Below, piece after piece: positions 17,575 to 25,857 of a stretch of DNA of 44,447 nt. Both the position numbers and the translations under genes were made by a program. Below the pieces are notes generated by a model. The model saw only the letters and a program-made list of their open reading frames with translations. It was not told the DNA's origin and ran no database searches. Source of the stretch: Actinomycetota bacterium (GTDB lineage: Bacteria > Actinomycetota > Actinomycetes > S36-B12 > UBA5976). How positions within the stretch are numbered: the stretch's first letter is position 1; each line of letters begins with the position of its first letter. The stretch lies in NCBI GenBank assembly GCA_947452755.1, contig CANGDT010000012.1, positions 1 to 44,447 on the forward strand, written 5' to 3'.

Positions 17575-18261
17575 CTAGAAAACGTAGGTTCCGTACACGT
17601 ATACGGGCGTTCCTCGCCCGACACCTTCGGTCCACATTCGATCAATGTCACGATGAAGCGCCCGCACACAGCCGTGCGATGCGGGGTAGGTCATCACAAG
17701 TGCATCCGTTGCCGAACCATGAACCGCCATGCCACCGTGAAAATACATTGGTCGGTACATCATTGCGCCTGGGTACAGTGTTGATTCCTGCCAGCGATTC
17801 ACAGTGAAATATATTTTGAAATGACCACTTGCTGTTGGAAAACTTGGTTGTCCTGTCGAAACAGGAAATGTTGCCTTCACAAAACGCATGCGAGTAACTG
17901 GATTAAAAGCCACCCAGGTCAAGGACTGGCACGCGCGATTTATGTTTAATCCCGTGACCATGTAGTAAGGAATGGTCGGCTTCGGGGCGGCAACAATCAG
18001 CTGGCGCTCGTAATCCGTTGGCAACGCCCGTGTTGGTTTGTGCTTTGTGAGTTCACGCCACACACACAAGCCACGACGAGCCTTCTGGTCGAGAACGCCA
18101 TCCGCTGTACCTGTCGGAGCACCAAATCGCTGCAAAGCAATTTCCACTGCAAGATTTGTTGGTACAGGTGGTGCGGTCGCGGCCTCGGACGGTGACGCGA
18201 CCAGCGACGAACTTAGAACGCAGAAAAGTAGAGCAGCCGACTTCCGTCGAAAATTTCGCAC
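17575..18261 (-). CDS. Secreted L,D-transpeptidase (YkuD fold)
   Basis: A 228-residue exported protein. A signal peptide ends near SEA-AT (residue 28), and a small N-terminal helical region (LAVEIALQRFGAPTGTADGVLD) resembles a peptidoglycan-binding domain. The YkuD catalytic domain has His181 (AVHGS) and the SHGCVR motif with His196, Cys198 and Arg200, at the usual 14-residue spacing. Such enzymes form 3-3 crosslinks in peptidoglycan. The domain order and short length fit actinobacterial secreted YkuD proteins. It is divergent from kup with a 221-base gap. Confidence 0.9.
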   Translation of the reverse strand: MRNFRRKSAALLFCVLSSSLVASPSEAATAPPVPTNLAVEIALQRFGAPTGTADGVLDQKARRGLCVWRELTKHKPTRALPTDYERQLIVAAPKPTIPYYMVTGLNINRACQSLTWVAFNPVTRMRFVKATFPVSTGQPSFPTASGHFKIYFTVNRWQESTLYPGAMMYRPMYFHGGMAVHGSATDALVMTYPASHGCVRALHRDIDRMWTEGVGRGTPVYVYGTYVF

Positions 18262-18482
18262 TTAACTGATCCTGTCGTTGCTTTTGTTCTTTCATTATGG
18301 CGCGCTAGGACATGGCTCACGCCAGTGGGAACCTCCAAATCCCACATCGTGACAAGAGCGCTTAATCAGCCCCAAAAGTTCACCTTTTGATGTGTTCTGC
18401 GCCACAGCAAGTCGGAACATTTGCACCGCTATATGGGAATAGGCTTGGCTGGCAAGTCATTTCACGTGACAAAGGAACCTAA

Positions 18483-20369
18483 ATGCCGGCAGCAAGCCAA
18501 CCGCTTCGTCCGTCTGCACATCCACACAAAGTTGGGATGGCCGGTCTCGTACTCGGTGCGACGGGTGTTGTTTTTGGAGACATTGGTACAAGCCCGATTT
18601 ATGCGTTACATGAAACTTTCGCTAAGTCAGGAACAGCGCTGCAAGACATCTACGGTGTCACATCGCTGGTGTTTTGGGCTTTGATGCTCGTGGTCAGCAT
18701 TAAGTATCTGACATTCGTTATGCGTGCTGACAATAACGGTGAAGGCGGAATCCTCGCCTTGTTGTCGTTGATGCCAAGCAAGTACCGCGATACCCACACA
18801 CGCAACCAGGCACTTCTGTTGATTTTAGTTCTCGTCGGCACTGCGTTGCTATTCGGCGACGGCGTTCTCACACCAGCAATCAGTGTGCTTTCAGCGACCG
18901 AAGGTTTGGCGCTAGTTAATCCTCGATTTGCTGACTTTGCGGTTCCACTTACTGTTGTCATTCTCATGGCGCTGTTCTCGGTGCAACGTCGCGGCACACA
19001 CACCATCGGCCAAGTATTTGGTCCAGTCATGATCATCTGGTTTGTGACAATCGGCGGTCTTGGAATTTTCAGATTCGTCGCTCATCCCGAGGTTGTGAAA
19101 GCCCTTTCGCCAACCTATGCGATTTCATACATGCAACATCACGGACTACAAACTTTCGCATTGTTGTCATCCGTGATTCTTTCGGTCACAGGTGCTGAGG
19201 CTCTCTACGCAGACATGGGTCACTTTGGCGCGCGACCAATTCGCTTAGCGTGGATTGGCCTTGTTGGACCATCCTTGGTGCTGTGCTACCTCGGCCAAGC
19301 AGCGTTGGTTTCGGAACACCCGGAAGCAGCAAGCAGCCCCTTCTTTTCTCTTTCGCCCAATCCGACCTCAACATTGTTGCTTGTTGGTCTCGCCACTGCC
19401 GCTACGGTGATTGCTTCCCAGGCTTTGATTACCGGCGTCTTTTCACTTTCCCGTCAAGCAATCCAGCTTGGTTTGTTTCCACGTTTAACTATTCACCACA
19501 CCAGTAAGGATCACGAAGGACAAATTTACGTCCCCATCGTGAACTGGCTTGTTGGCGTGTCAAGTATTTTTCTCGTAGTTGCCTTCAAATCATCATCCGC
19601 TTTGGCACATGCTTATGTGCTGGCAATTGCCGGAACCATGTCTATTACAACGCTTGCGTTCCATCGCGTTGCCCGTGACATTTGGGACTGGCCTTTGTGG
19701 AAGGTCATGCCACTCACGACTGGTTTTGTCATAGTGGACATGTCTTTCCTTATTGGAACGGCTGGAAATATTCTCAACGGTGGATGGGTTCCCGTTCTCT
19801 TGGGATCGTTTGTACTTGCGGTTATGCTTCTGTGGCGTGCGGGCTATCGTGCACTCGGCGCTGCCATGGCACGTCAGAGTATGACATGGCAGGCCATCTA
19901 CGCCGGTATCGAAGAAGGTCGTATTGCCACGCTGCCTGGTGTGGGAATCTTCATGGCCTCACCAGCTGAAGAAGTTCCATCAGCTTTGTGTTCACATGTG
20001 CAGGCGCTGCATTCATTGCCTGAGAGTGTTGTCGTCGTGACAGTAGTCAGTGAGCCGTACCCCACAGCAACGAACCCAATCACGGTTGATCAAATAAGTG
20101 ACCGCCTCAGCAAGGTACGCGTCCCTGTCGGTTACATGGAGTCCGTTGACCTACCTGCGCTACTTCGCTTGCACTTACTTGGTGGCCTTGAAGACAACGC
20201 AACGTACTACTTGTCAGAGCGACGATTCTTAGCAACAGATTCCGGAACACTCGGTCACCGCACCGAAGCACTATTCGGCTTATTGCACCGCAATTCTGCA
20301 ACGGCAACGCAGTACTTCGGCCTACCTTATGAGCGCGTGATCTCGCTGGGTACCCGTATCGACCTTTAG
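18483..20369 (+). CDS. kup: Kup-type low-affinity potassium uptake transporter
   Basis: A 628-residue K+:H+ symporter with about 12 membrane helices in the first 440 residues and a cytoplasmic C-terminal domain. The signature ATGVVFGDIGTSPIYALHETF lies at residues 27-47 and ADNNGEGGILALLSL near 81. The AAAGGAACCTAAATG context supports the ATG at 18483. The length equals that of bacterial Kup. It imports potassium driven by the proton gradient and is important at low pH or osmotic change. The 221-base upstream region contains small hairpins (arms GTGGGA/TCCCAC near 18325-18345, and CAAAAG/CTTTTG near 18375) but no riboswitch I could match. Confidence 0.95.
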   Translation: MPAASQPLRPSAHPHKVGMAGLVLGATGVVFGDIGTSPIYALHETFAKSGTALQDIYGVTSLVFWALMLVVSIKYLTFVMRADNNGEGGILALLSLMPSKYRDTHTRNQALLLILVLVGTALLFGDGVLTPAISVLSATEGLALVNPRFADFAVPLTVVILMALFSVQRRGTHTIGQVFGPVMIIWFVTIGGLGIFRFVAHPEVVKALSPTYAISYMQHHGLQTFALLSSVILSVTGAEALYADMGHFGARPIRLAWIGLVGPSLVLCYLGQAALVSEHPEAASSPFFSLSPNPTSTLLLVGLATAATVIASQALITGVFSLSRQAIQLGLFPRLTIHHTSKDHEGQIYVPIVNWLVGVSSIFLVVAFKSSSALAHAYVLAIAGTMSITTLAFHRVARDIWDWPLWKVMPLTTGFVIVDMSFLIGTAGNILNGGWVPVLLGSFVLAVMLLWRAGYRALGAAMARQSMTWQAIYAGIEEGRIATLPGVGIFMASPAEEVPSALCSHVQALHSLPESVVVVTVVSEPYPTATNPITVDQISDRLSKVRVPVGYMESVDLPALLRLHLLGGLEDNATYYLSERRFLATDSGTLGHRTEALFGLLHRNSATATQYFGLPYERVISLGTRIDL

Positions 20370-20422
20370 TCCTTGTACGTAATTCCGAACGTTGCCACAG
20401 GACCGGTCATTAAACTTGGCAA

Positions 20423-21598
20423 ATGGAAAACACCAACCCATTTTTAGTTGAACGAATGCAAGCGCATCGCACCTCAATATTTGGTCGTATGTCTGGGTTG
20501 GCGAATGAATTTGGCGCCATAAATCTGGGTCAAGGTTTCCCAGATACCGATGGGCCCGAGTTCGTGCGGCAAGCGGCCATTGATGCGATATCAGCAGGTC
20601 GCGGTAATCAATACCCGCCGGTGCATGGTGTTCCAGAATTACGGCAAGCCATTGCAAGCCACCAACAAAGTTTCTACGACATGGATGTCGATTGGCAGAC
20701 AGAAGTTGTAGTCACCACGGGTGCGTCGGAAGCTTTGCAGTCAACATTCTTGGCGCTGATTGAACCTGGCGACGAGGTGTTGATATTTGAACCATGGTTC
20801 GATATTTATCAAACTGGGGTTGCGCTCGCGCGAGGTATCACAGTCGGCGTTCCAATGGATCCAGAAACACTTCGTCCTAATGTGAGCGAACTTGAATCAC
20901 GAATAACTTCTCGTTCCAAAGTTTTGTTGTTGAACTCACCACACAATCCAACTGGCATTGTTTTCACCCGCACAGAGTTGCAAACGATTGCGGCCACAGC
21001 TATCAAGCACAACCTCATTGTCGTTTCAGATGAGGCGTACCAACATATTTGGTTTGACAATCACGCACATATCCCTATTGCAACCCTCGAGGGGATGCAT
21101 GACAGAACTGTGACAATTGGTTCAGCTGGTAAATCATTTTCATTCACGGGCTGGAAAGTTGGCTGGGCAATCGGTCCATCGGAATTGATTGCTGCTGTTC
21201 GAACAGTGCGCCAACATCTGACGTATGTGTCCAGTGGTCCATTCCAGTGGGCGATTGCTGAGGGCTTACAGCTTGAAGATTCTTACTGGTCAGAATTTCG
21301 CACAGAAATGCAGGCAAAACGGGACTTACTAAGTTCCGGGTTATCTCATCTCGGATATCGAGTGATTCCTTCGGAAGGCACCTACTTTGTGTGCACTGAC
21401 ATTCGACCCCTCGGTTATTTCTCCGGTACCGAATTCTGCGAAACGCTCATTCGCGAGCACGGTGTAGCCGCGATACCCCTATCGGGACTCAGTGGAAATG
21501 CGTCTACCTACAATCACTTCGTGCGTTGGGCATTTTGCAAAAAACCAGAAGTACTCAACGACGCCTTGAGCCGCCTCGCAAAGAAAACAGTGACCTAA
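20423..21598 (+). CDS. PLP-dependent class I/II aminotransferase (YbdL/DapC/kynurenine aminotransferase-like)
   Basis: A 391-residue fold-type I aminotransferase. Features are INLGQGFPDTDGP near residue 35, the pyridoxal-binding stretch TTGASEALQS (about 95), NSPHNPTG (about 172), the SDEAYQHIWFD segment, and the Schiff-base lysine in SAGKSFSFTGWKVGWA (about 235-250). This branch includes methionine/kynurenine aminotransferases and the actinobacterial N-succinyl-diaminopimelate aminotransferase DapC; the sequence alone does not decide among them. It follows kup by 53 bases on the same strand. A strong bidirectional hairpin terminates it. Confidence 0.88.
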   Translation: MENTNPFLVERMQAHRTSIFGRMSGLANEFGAINLGQGFPDTDGPEFVRQAAIDAISAGRGNQYPPVHGVPELRQAIASHQQSFYDMDVDWQTEVVVTTGASEALQSTFLALIEPGDEVLIFEPWFDIYQTGVALARGITVGVPMDPETLRPNVSELESRITSRSKVLLLNSPHNPTGIVFTRTELQTIAATAIKHNLIVVSDEAYQHIWFDNHAHIPIATLEGMHDRTVTIGSAGKSFSFTGWKVGWAIGPSELIAAVRTVRQHLTYVSSGPFQWAIAEGLQLEDSYWSEFRTEMQAKRDLLSSGLSHLGYRVIPSEGTYFVCTDIRPLGYFSGTEFCETLIREHGVAAIPLSGLSGNASTYNHFVRWAFCKKPEVLNDALSRLAKKTVT

Positions 21599-21670
21599 AC
21601 AAATTCGTGTCACCGGAAATTGCAATCCCACCCGCGGCACAATTTCGCGGATTGAAGTTGCCTCTAAACA

Positions 21671-21709
21671 GCTGAAGGCGTAAGAGAATGAATCTCTTAC
21701 GCCTTCAGC
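21671..21709. terminator. Bidirectional terminator-like hairpin between convergent genes
   Basis: Perfect 17-base arms (21671-21687 and 21693-21709, beginning GCTGAAGGCGTAAGAGA) surround a 5-base ATGAA loop. It sits between the stops of the aminotransferase and the leftward secreted protein. No clear T-run follows on either strand, so it may work as a stem-type terminator or an mRNA 3'-end protector for both genes. Confidence 0.75.
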
Positions 21710-21719
21710 ATGGAATCAG

Positions 21720-22943
21720 CTACTTGATAATGGTGACCGTTCCTGTCTTCGACTTCTTTGTCTTGCCAGTCTTCACAGTTATGGTGACTTTGCATGCACC
21801 CTTCTTCACACCAACAAGATTGGTCTTCACAATCTTGCAGTACTTCTTTGATGCTTTAGCAATCACTAGGGTAGCCGTGGACTTGGTAGTGACCTTCAAT
21901 CCAAGTTTTGTAGCCACTGTCCTAATTGCAAGCTTCTTAGCGACCTTGAGTTTGATGACGACTGGCTTAACGCCCCCACCCGAAGGAGTTGGAGTTGGAG
22001 CTACTACGTCTGCGCCTGTGTGCGACAACAAAAGCACCGGTGCATAAAACTCATTCGCAGCATAAGAATAAGTAACGTCCGACGGATCATAAATGTTTGC
22101 AATCGGCGTGAGTACCTGTGAAATTGGATTCCATGTAGCTAACGCAGTAGAACTGCCACCGTAAACTCCGGTGCCATTATTCTGAAGCGTCAACCACGCA
22201 TTCCCATTGTCATCGAATGCGACTCGACGAACGTTAGTTCCCGTGGCGTTTCCATCCGTCAATGTTGTGGCAACAGTTGGGATGTTTGTGAATTCGTATA
22301 CCTGCGTCGCATTACCTGTAGACATATCTACTGTAAAAACTAGGTAGTTACTGGAGCCTGGGTCCTGCATAAATAGATACATCGCACTGTTCTTTATGTC
22401 ATATGCAAATGTTGTGAACCAATAATTGGCACCTGAAATTATTACCGCATTGTCATAAGAAATTGCGCCAGTTTCCAAGTCCAGGCTGACCAAAACGCGG
22501 TTTCCATCGCCATCGCTCCCATTGACCCAAGCGTGGCCAGAATTGTCGATGGCGAAACCTTGAATAAAATCTTGAACATTCACAAATGTTGCTATGTATA
22601 CAGAAACACCAGTGCTGAGGTTAACGGAATACAGCGCTTGCTTACCGCTTGAATCTTCAGCAATGATGTAGCTCTTTTTTGTTACTGGATTGTACGCCGC
22701 AGCATCAATCGCGCTGGGCGTGAAATCAGTTCCATCTGGGGATCCAGTTGAAGTGCCAACTTTGACACCACCCGCAGTCGCTGGGTCCAATTGCCACACC
22801 ATTCCGTAATGGTTGGCTGAGTCAATCGCATAAACATGCTGCGTGGACGGTAAAGTCTCAGGAGCAGCCTGCGCAGGGCCTGCCACAAGGCTCGTCAACA
22901 AGACTCCACCTAGTAACGCTGTTAAGCCAAAAGTTTTCTTCAT
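21720..22943 (-). CDS. Secreted beta-propeller-like protein with basic C-terminal tail domain
   Basis: A 407-residue protein with a signal peptide (MKKTFGLTALLGGVLLTSLVAGPAQA, residues 1-26). Residues about 30-310 contain repeating strand units such as QHVYAIDSANHYGMVWQLDP, SAIDAAAYNPVTKKSYIIAE, GFAIDNSGHAWV and RVAFDDNGNAWLTLQ, the look of a WD40/NHL-type beta-propeller. A short Pro/Gly linker (PTPTPSGGG, about 318-326) leads to an 80-residue Lys/Thr/Val-rich domain with two Cys ending KTGTVTIIK. No catalytic residues are identifiable. It is convergent with the aminotransferase and separated from it by the hairpin at 21671. Confidence 0.75.
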   Translation of the reverse strand: MKKTFGLTALLGGVLLTSLVAGPAQAAPETLPSTQHVYAIDSANHYGMVWQLDPATAGGVKVGTSTGSPDGTDFTPSAIDAAAYNPVTKKSYIIAEDSSGKQALYSVNLSTGVSVYIATFVNVQDFIQGFAIDNSGHAWVNGSDGDGNRVLVSLDLETGAISYDNAVIISGANYWFTTFAYDIKNSAMYLFMQDPGSSNYLVFTVDMSTGNATQVYEFTNIPTVATTLTDGNATGTNVRRVAFDDNGNAWLTLQNNGTGVYGGSSTALATWNPISQVLTPIANIYDPSDVTYSYAANEFYAPVLLLSHTGADVVAPTPTPSGGGVKPVVIKLKVAKKLAIRTVATKLGLKVTTKSTATLVIAKASKKYCKIVKTNLVGVKKGACKVTITVKTGKTKKSKTGTVTIIK

Positions 22944-23000
22944 ATTTATAACTCCACGAGTAAGTTGAAATGCAGGCTAATACAACCGATATCTTCTACT

Positions 23001-23162
23001 TAACCATTCTCAACAGCAATCAAACTAGCTCGTTAATGGTTAGCCATACGTCCCATGAAGGCGTCAGAGGGTTACCAGAAAGACGAGCCTCGGGGAACCG
23101 TCGCAACATTGAAAACACTGATTGTCATTCCGATTGCAATGATTCAAAAATCATGCAATCGG
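23001..23162. repeat. Intergenic inverted repeats and hairpin left of the tRNA-Thr repeats
   Basis: The 374 bases from 22944 to 23317 carry no convincing gene. They include perfect 8-base arms TAACCATT (23001-23008) and AATGGTTA (23035-23042). A longer hairpin has 9-base arms CCGATTGCA (23130-23138) and TGCAATCGG (23154-23162), with a further TGAT/ATCA pair inside and one bulged A. A tRNA-like fragment GCCTCGGGGAACCGTCGC (23087-23104) lies between them. Confidence 0.6.
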
Positions 23163-23332
23163 CTCCCAAATCCCAGGGAGCGAGATGTGCGAATCTCTGT
23201 GTTGCCCTGCTCGCCCAGTTGATGCCTGCGCATCAACGGCGAGCCGCCTCGGGGAACCGTCGCTTCGCTCCTCCCAAATCCCAGGGAGCGAGATGTGCGA
23301 ATCTTCGATTCGCGCTGAGCCGCCTCGGGGAT
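23163..23332 (-). repeat. Imperfect tandem repeats 3' of tRNA-Thr, including tRNA 3'-end copies
   Basis: A 34-base sequence beginning CTCCCAAATCCCAGGGAGCG occurs twice without change (23163-23196 and 23271-23304, period 108). The last 14 bases of the tRNA-Thr gene plus one flanking base (GAGCCGCCTCGGGGA at 23317-23331) recur at 23241-23255, and an 18-base extension of it (GCCTCGGGGAACCGTCGC) occurs at 23246-23263 and 23087-23104. Read on the tRNA strand, the region folds into small perfect hairpins: CGAATC-GAA-GATTCG; CTCCC/GGGAG; and GTTGATGC-GCAG-GCATCAAC. This could be a scarred integration site, a palindromic repeat family, or a processed tRNA trailer. Confidence 0.7.
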
Positions 23333-23389
23333 TTGAACCCCGGACCTACGCATTACGAGTGCGTTGCTCTACCCCTGAGCTAAGGCGGC
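23318..23389 (-). tRNA. tRNA-Thr(CGT)
   Basis: A 72-base cloverleaf on the minus strand: acceptor arms GCCGCCT/AGGCGGC, a D-arm GCTC..GAGC, an anticodon arm ACGCA-CTCGTAA-TGCGT with anticodon CGT (threonine, ACG codon), variable loop AGGTC, and a T-arm CGGGG-TTCAAAT-CCCCG. The discriminator base is T and CCA is not encoded. Fragments of its 3' end are repeated immediately downstream. Confidence 0.96.
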
Positions 23390-23500
23390 CAATTGCCAAA
23401 ACGGCAACCCCCACATTCTATGCGACCCACTCCACCACGCATAAATCCATAGCGGTACGCCCCTTGAGCCCACCAACCAAAGTGCGACAAGATTAGAACC

Positions 23501-24139
23501 ATGAAAAGCATTCGAGTGATCGTCGTCGATGATCACGCATTCACTCGAACTACCGTAGCCTCATCCCTACGCGGCCACGGAATCGACGTCGTAGCCGAAT
23601 GTGCCACCGCACTCGAAGCCATACAAGGCGCCGCCACCCACAACCCCGACGTCATGGTCATCGACCTCAACCTCGGCAACGGCCCCAGCGGACTCGACCT
23701 TGCTACTCGCCTACGTAAAACCAATACCGCACTCGGAATTGTCATCCTCACGTCATACAGCGACCCGCGACTCATGGCCACCGACCTACCAGAACTTCCA
23801 CCCGGAGCCCTGTACCTCGTGAAGCAAGAAATTGTCGACACCGCGACACTGGCCAACGCTGTCATCCAAGTCAGCGAAGGCACCCGAAATTCGCGAGGAA
23901 ACGTCAACCAGGCAACACGCCTTGAACTCACCGATGGTCAAATCGATGTTCTTCGCCTAATGTCCGAAGGTCATTCCAACGCTGAAATAGCACGTCGCCG
24001 TGGCGTGAAAGAAAAAGCAATCGAACAAACAATCTCCCGAATTGCCAAACGACTAGAACTCCCCGCAGGTTCTGAAGTGAACCAACGTGCACAACTCGTT
24101 CGAACATACTTCGAACTCACCGGAACACAACGTGGCTGA
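23501..24139 (+). CDS. NarL/LuxR-family response regulator
   Basis: A 212-residue regulator. The receiver domain (residues 4-120) has the acidic pair Asp10-Asp11 (VVDDH), the phosphorylation Asp in VMVIDLNLG (about 55), Thr in ILTSYSD (about 84) and Lys in YLVKQE (about 106). The C-terminal LuxR-type helix-turn-helix is LTDGQIDVLRLMSEGHSNAEIARRRGVKEKAIEQTISRIAKRL (about 145-188). It overlaps the kinase gene by 8 bases, so the two form a two-component pair; the regulon is unknown. Codon use looks richer in C-ending codons than the kinase gene, by eye. Confidence 0.92.
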   Translation: MKSIRVIVVDDHAFTRTTVASSLRGHGIDVVAECATALEAIQGAATHNPDVMVIDLNLGNGPSGLDLATRLRKTNTALGIVILTSYSDPRLMATDLPELPPGALYLVKQEIVDTATLANAVIQVSEGTRNSRGNVNQATRLELTDGQIDVLRLMSEGHSNAEIARRRGVKEKAIEQTISRIAKRLELPAGSEVNQRAQLVRTYFELTGTQRG

Positions 24140-25853
24140 ACGCGACATTTCAATTCGTGAACGACTTGGCGGTCGCTGGGCGATTTCAATTCGCGCATAC
24201 GTCATATCTTTTCCGATTGGAATAGTTCTTGGACTTCTAGTGACACCTGAGTCAATCAAGTCACCGCAAACATTTTTCACCTGGTTCATAGTTTCAAGCC
24301 TCGGCATGGCTGCGTCTGGCTTAGTACTGGTTGTCGCCGACAAAACACTTCTTCGAAATCGTCGTATCCAAGCTGCACCTGTGTGGCAAGTATTTCTCGT
24401 CGATATCGTTGCTATCGAAGCGCGCACAGCAGTTTTTATTGCGTGCATCAAAATTTATGACTTGCCAAACTCAACACCGTTTCCCACTCGCGTGCTTTCA
24501 GCAGCCATTCTGGCAACAATCTGGTTCCCTGCGTTGACCTACGCGCTTGATTCATGGGACCGATACAAGCAGATGCGCGATCAACTGATATCTCAACTCA
24601 TTGCCGAGCAGATTGATATTTTGAATCAGGAACAAGTTCTTGAAGTTCTACGCTTAGGCCTCGTTGCGGACATCAACAGTCATGTCGACCAATCAGTTCG
24701 AGATGCAAAGGAAACGTTGTCGTCATTGCGTGATGCAGTGGCTCTGGAACATAGCGGTGAAATGGTTCTAGCCGTTCTCAGTCAAATCAATAATGACTCA
24801 ATTCGTGGATTGAGTAAACAGCTTTGGAATGAGCAAGCCACACGTTCAAAGTTGCGGTTTGTTGACTTAATGCGGGCAACGGCTCACACCAAACCATTCC
24901 GGCCTGCAGTATTCATTCCCCCGGTGGGTTTACTTTCAACGGTGCTACTGTCCCGCCAAGTATCACTGCAAGAGGCATCCACTGTTGTATGCGCCTGGCT
25001 CGGCTATGTTGCTGTTGTTAGCGCTGCAGCAAATTTGGCCTGCAAGAAGTTCAGCACAATTGCATTTCAGATCTACCTGACGAGTTTGGTACTCCTTGGT
25101 TGCGCCGGTGGACTTACTTACGTCATTTTGGGCAACTACGTCATGGACCCCGTCCCACAACTGAACTGGTCACTTATGGCTAGCGGAACAGCTGCTTTAC
25201 TCATGCCGTGGTTTAGCAGCGGCAGTGGAATTACTGCGCACCGCGAAGAAGTTTTGCGGTTGCTGCAAGGCTCAATCAATCAGGTTGAAATTGAAAGTCT
25301 CGCTGTCGCGCGTGAACGTTCACAACTGAGTAAACAAATTTCTACGTACTTACATGGAACGGTTCAAGCCACGATGTCAGCTGCAATTTTGCGACTGCAG
25401 CAAAGTATTGAACATGGCGACCGAGACGCTGCAGCTCAAGCTCTCGGTGACGCACGAAAGGCGCTCGAACTTAACTGGGATCCGACTTTGGGCACGGAGA
25501 TTCCGGATCTGAGAAAAGCACTCGATGACATTGTTCAAGGCTGGCTAGGTTTTGTAGACATCAGCTACGAAATCCTCACAGAAATTCCTCATCACATGAA
25601 CAGCACTATTCGAGAGATTGTCATCGAGGCGCTCACAAACGCTGTGCGGCACGGTGATGCGACCATGGTGACGATTGAGATTCAGAGTGATGCGGCTGGT
25701 ATTCATATTTGTATCTGCAACAATGGCGAAGCGATTAACAACGCCTTGCCTGGTATCGGCACAGAGTCATTGAATACTTACGCACCTGGAAGCTGGGTCC
25801 GTGAAACACTGCCAAACGGTACAACGCAACTTAAAGTTTCACTTCGCAACTGA
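24132..25853 (+). CDS. Multi-pass membrane sensor histidine kinase
   Basis: A 573-residue kinase of the NarL-partner type. Two clusters of about four membrane helices each (about residues 20-140 and 260-365) are separated by a roughly 115-residue cytoplasmic helical region. A coiled-coil-like segment then leads to the phospho-acceptor His408 in STYLHGTVQATMSAAILRL, and an HATPase domain follows with the N-box EIVIEALTNAVRHG and a G-box-like NNGEAI...GIGTESL. The GTG at 24132 is chosen because it overlaps the regulator's stop by 8 bases and has GGA 7 bases upstream; another GTG at 24087 would add 15 hydrophilic residues. The sensory input is unknown. Confidence 0.88.
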   Translation: MAERDISIRERLGGRWAISIRAYVISFPIGIVLGLLVTPESIKSPQTFFTWFIVSSLGMAASGLVLVVADKTLLRNRRIQAAPVWQVFLVDIVAIEARTAVFIACIKIYDLPNSTPFPTRVLSAAILATIWFPALTYALDSWDRYKQMRDQLISQLIAEQIDILNQEQVLEVLRLGLVADINSHVDQSVRDAKETLSSLRDAVALEHSGEMVLAVLSQINNDSIRGLSKQLWNEQATRSKLRFVDLMRATAHTKPFRPAVFIPPVGLLSTVLLSRQVSLQEASTVVCAWLGYVAVVSAAANLACKKFSTIAFQIYLTSLVLLGCAGGLTYVILGNYVMDPVPQLNWSLMASGTAALLMPWFSSGSGITAHREEVLRLLQGSINQVEIESLAVARERSQLSKQISTYLHGTVQATMSAAILRLQQSIEHGDRDAAAQALGDARKALELNWDPTLGTEIPDLRKALDDIVQGWLGFVDISYEILTEIPHHMNSTIREIVIEALTNAVRHGDATMVTIEIQSDAAGIHICICNNGEAINNALPGIGTESLNTYAPGSWVRETLPNGTTQLKVSLRN

Positions 25854-25857
25854 CGAC

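Noticed and set aside
18262-18482. Possible c-di-AMP (ydaO-type) riboswitch between the L,D-transpeptidase and kup genes
   Set aside because: Both neighbours are typical ydaO targets, but neither strand contains the conserved core segments of that riboswitch; only small unrelated hairpins are seen.
23163-23304. Short CRISPR array
   Set aside because: Only two copies of a 34-base repeat with tRNA-derived sequence between them, and no cas genes nearby.
22970-23383. 137-codon reading frame on the plus strand
   Set aside because: It runs through the repeats and the antisense of tRNA-Thr; its repeated residues come from the DNA repeats, and there is no plausible start signal.
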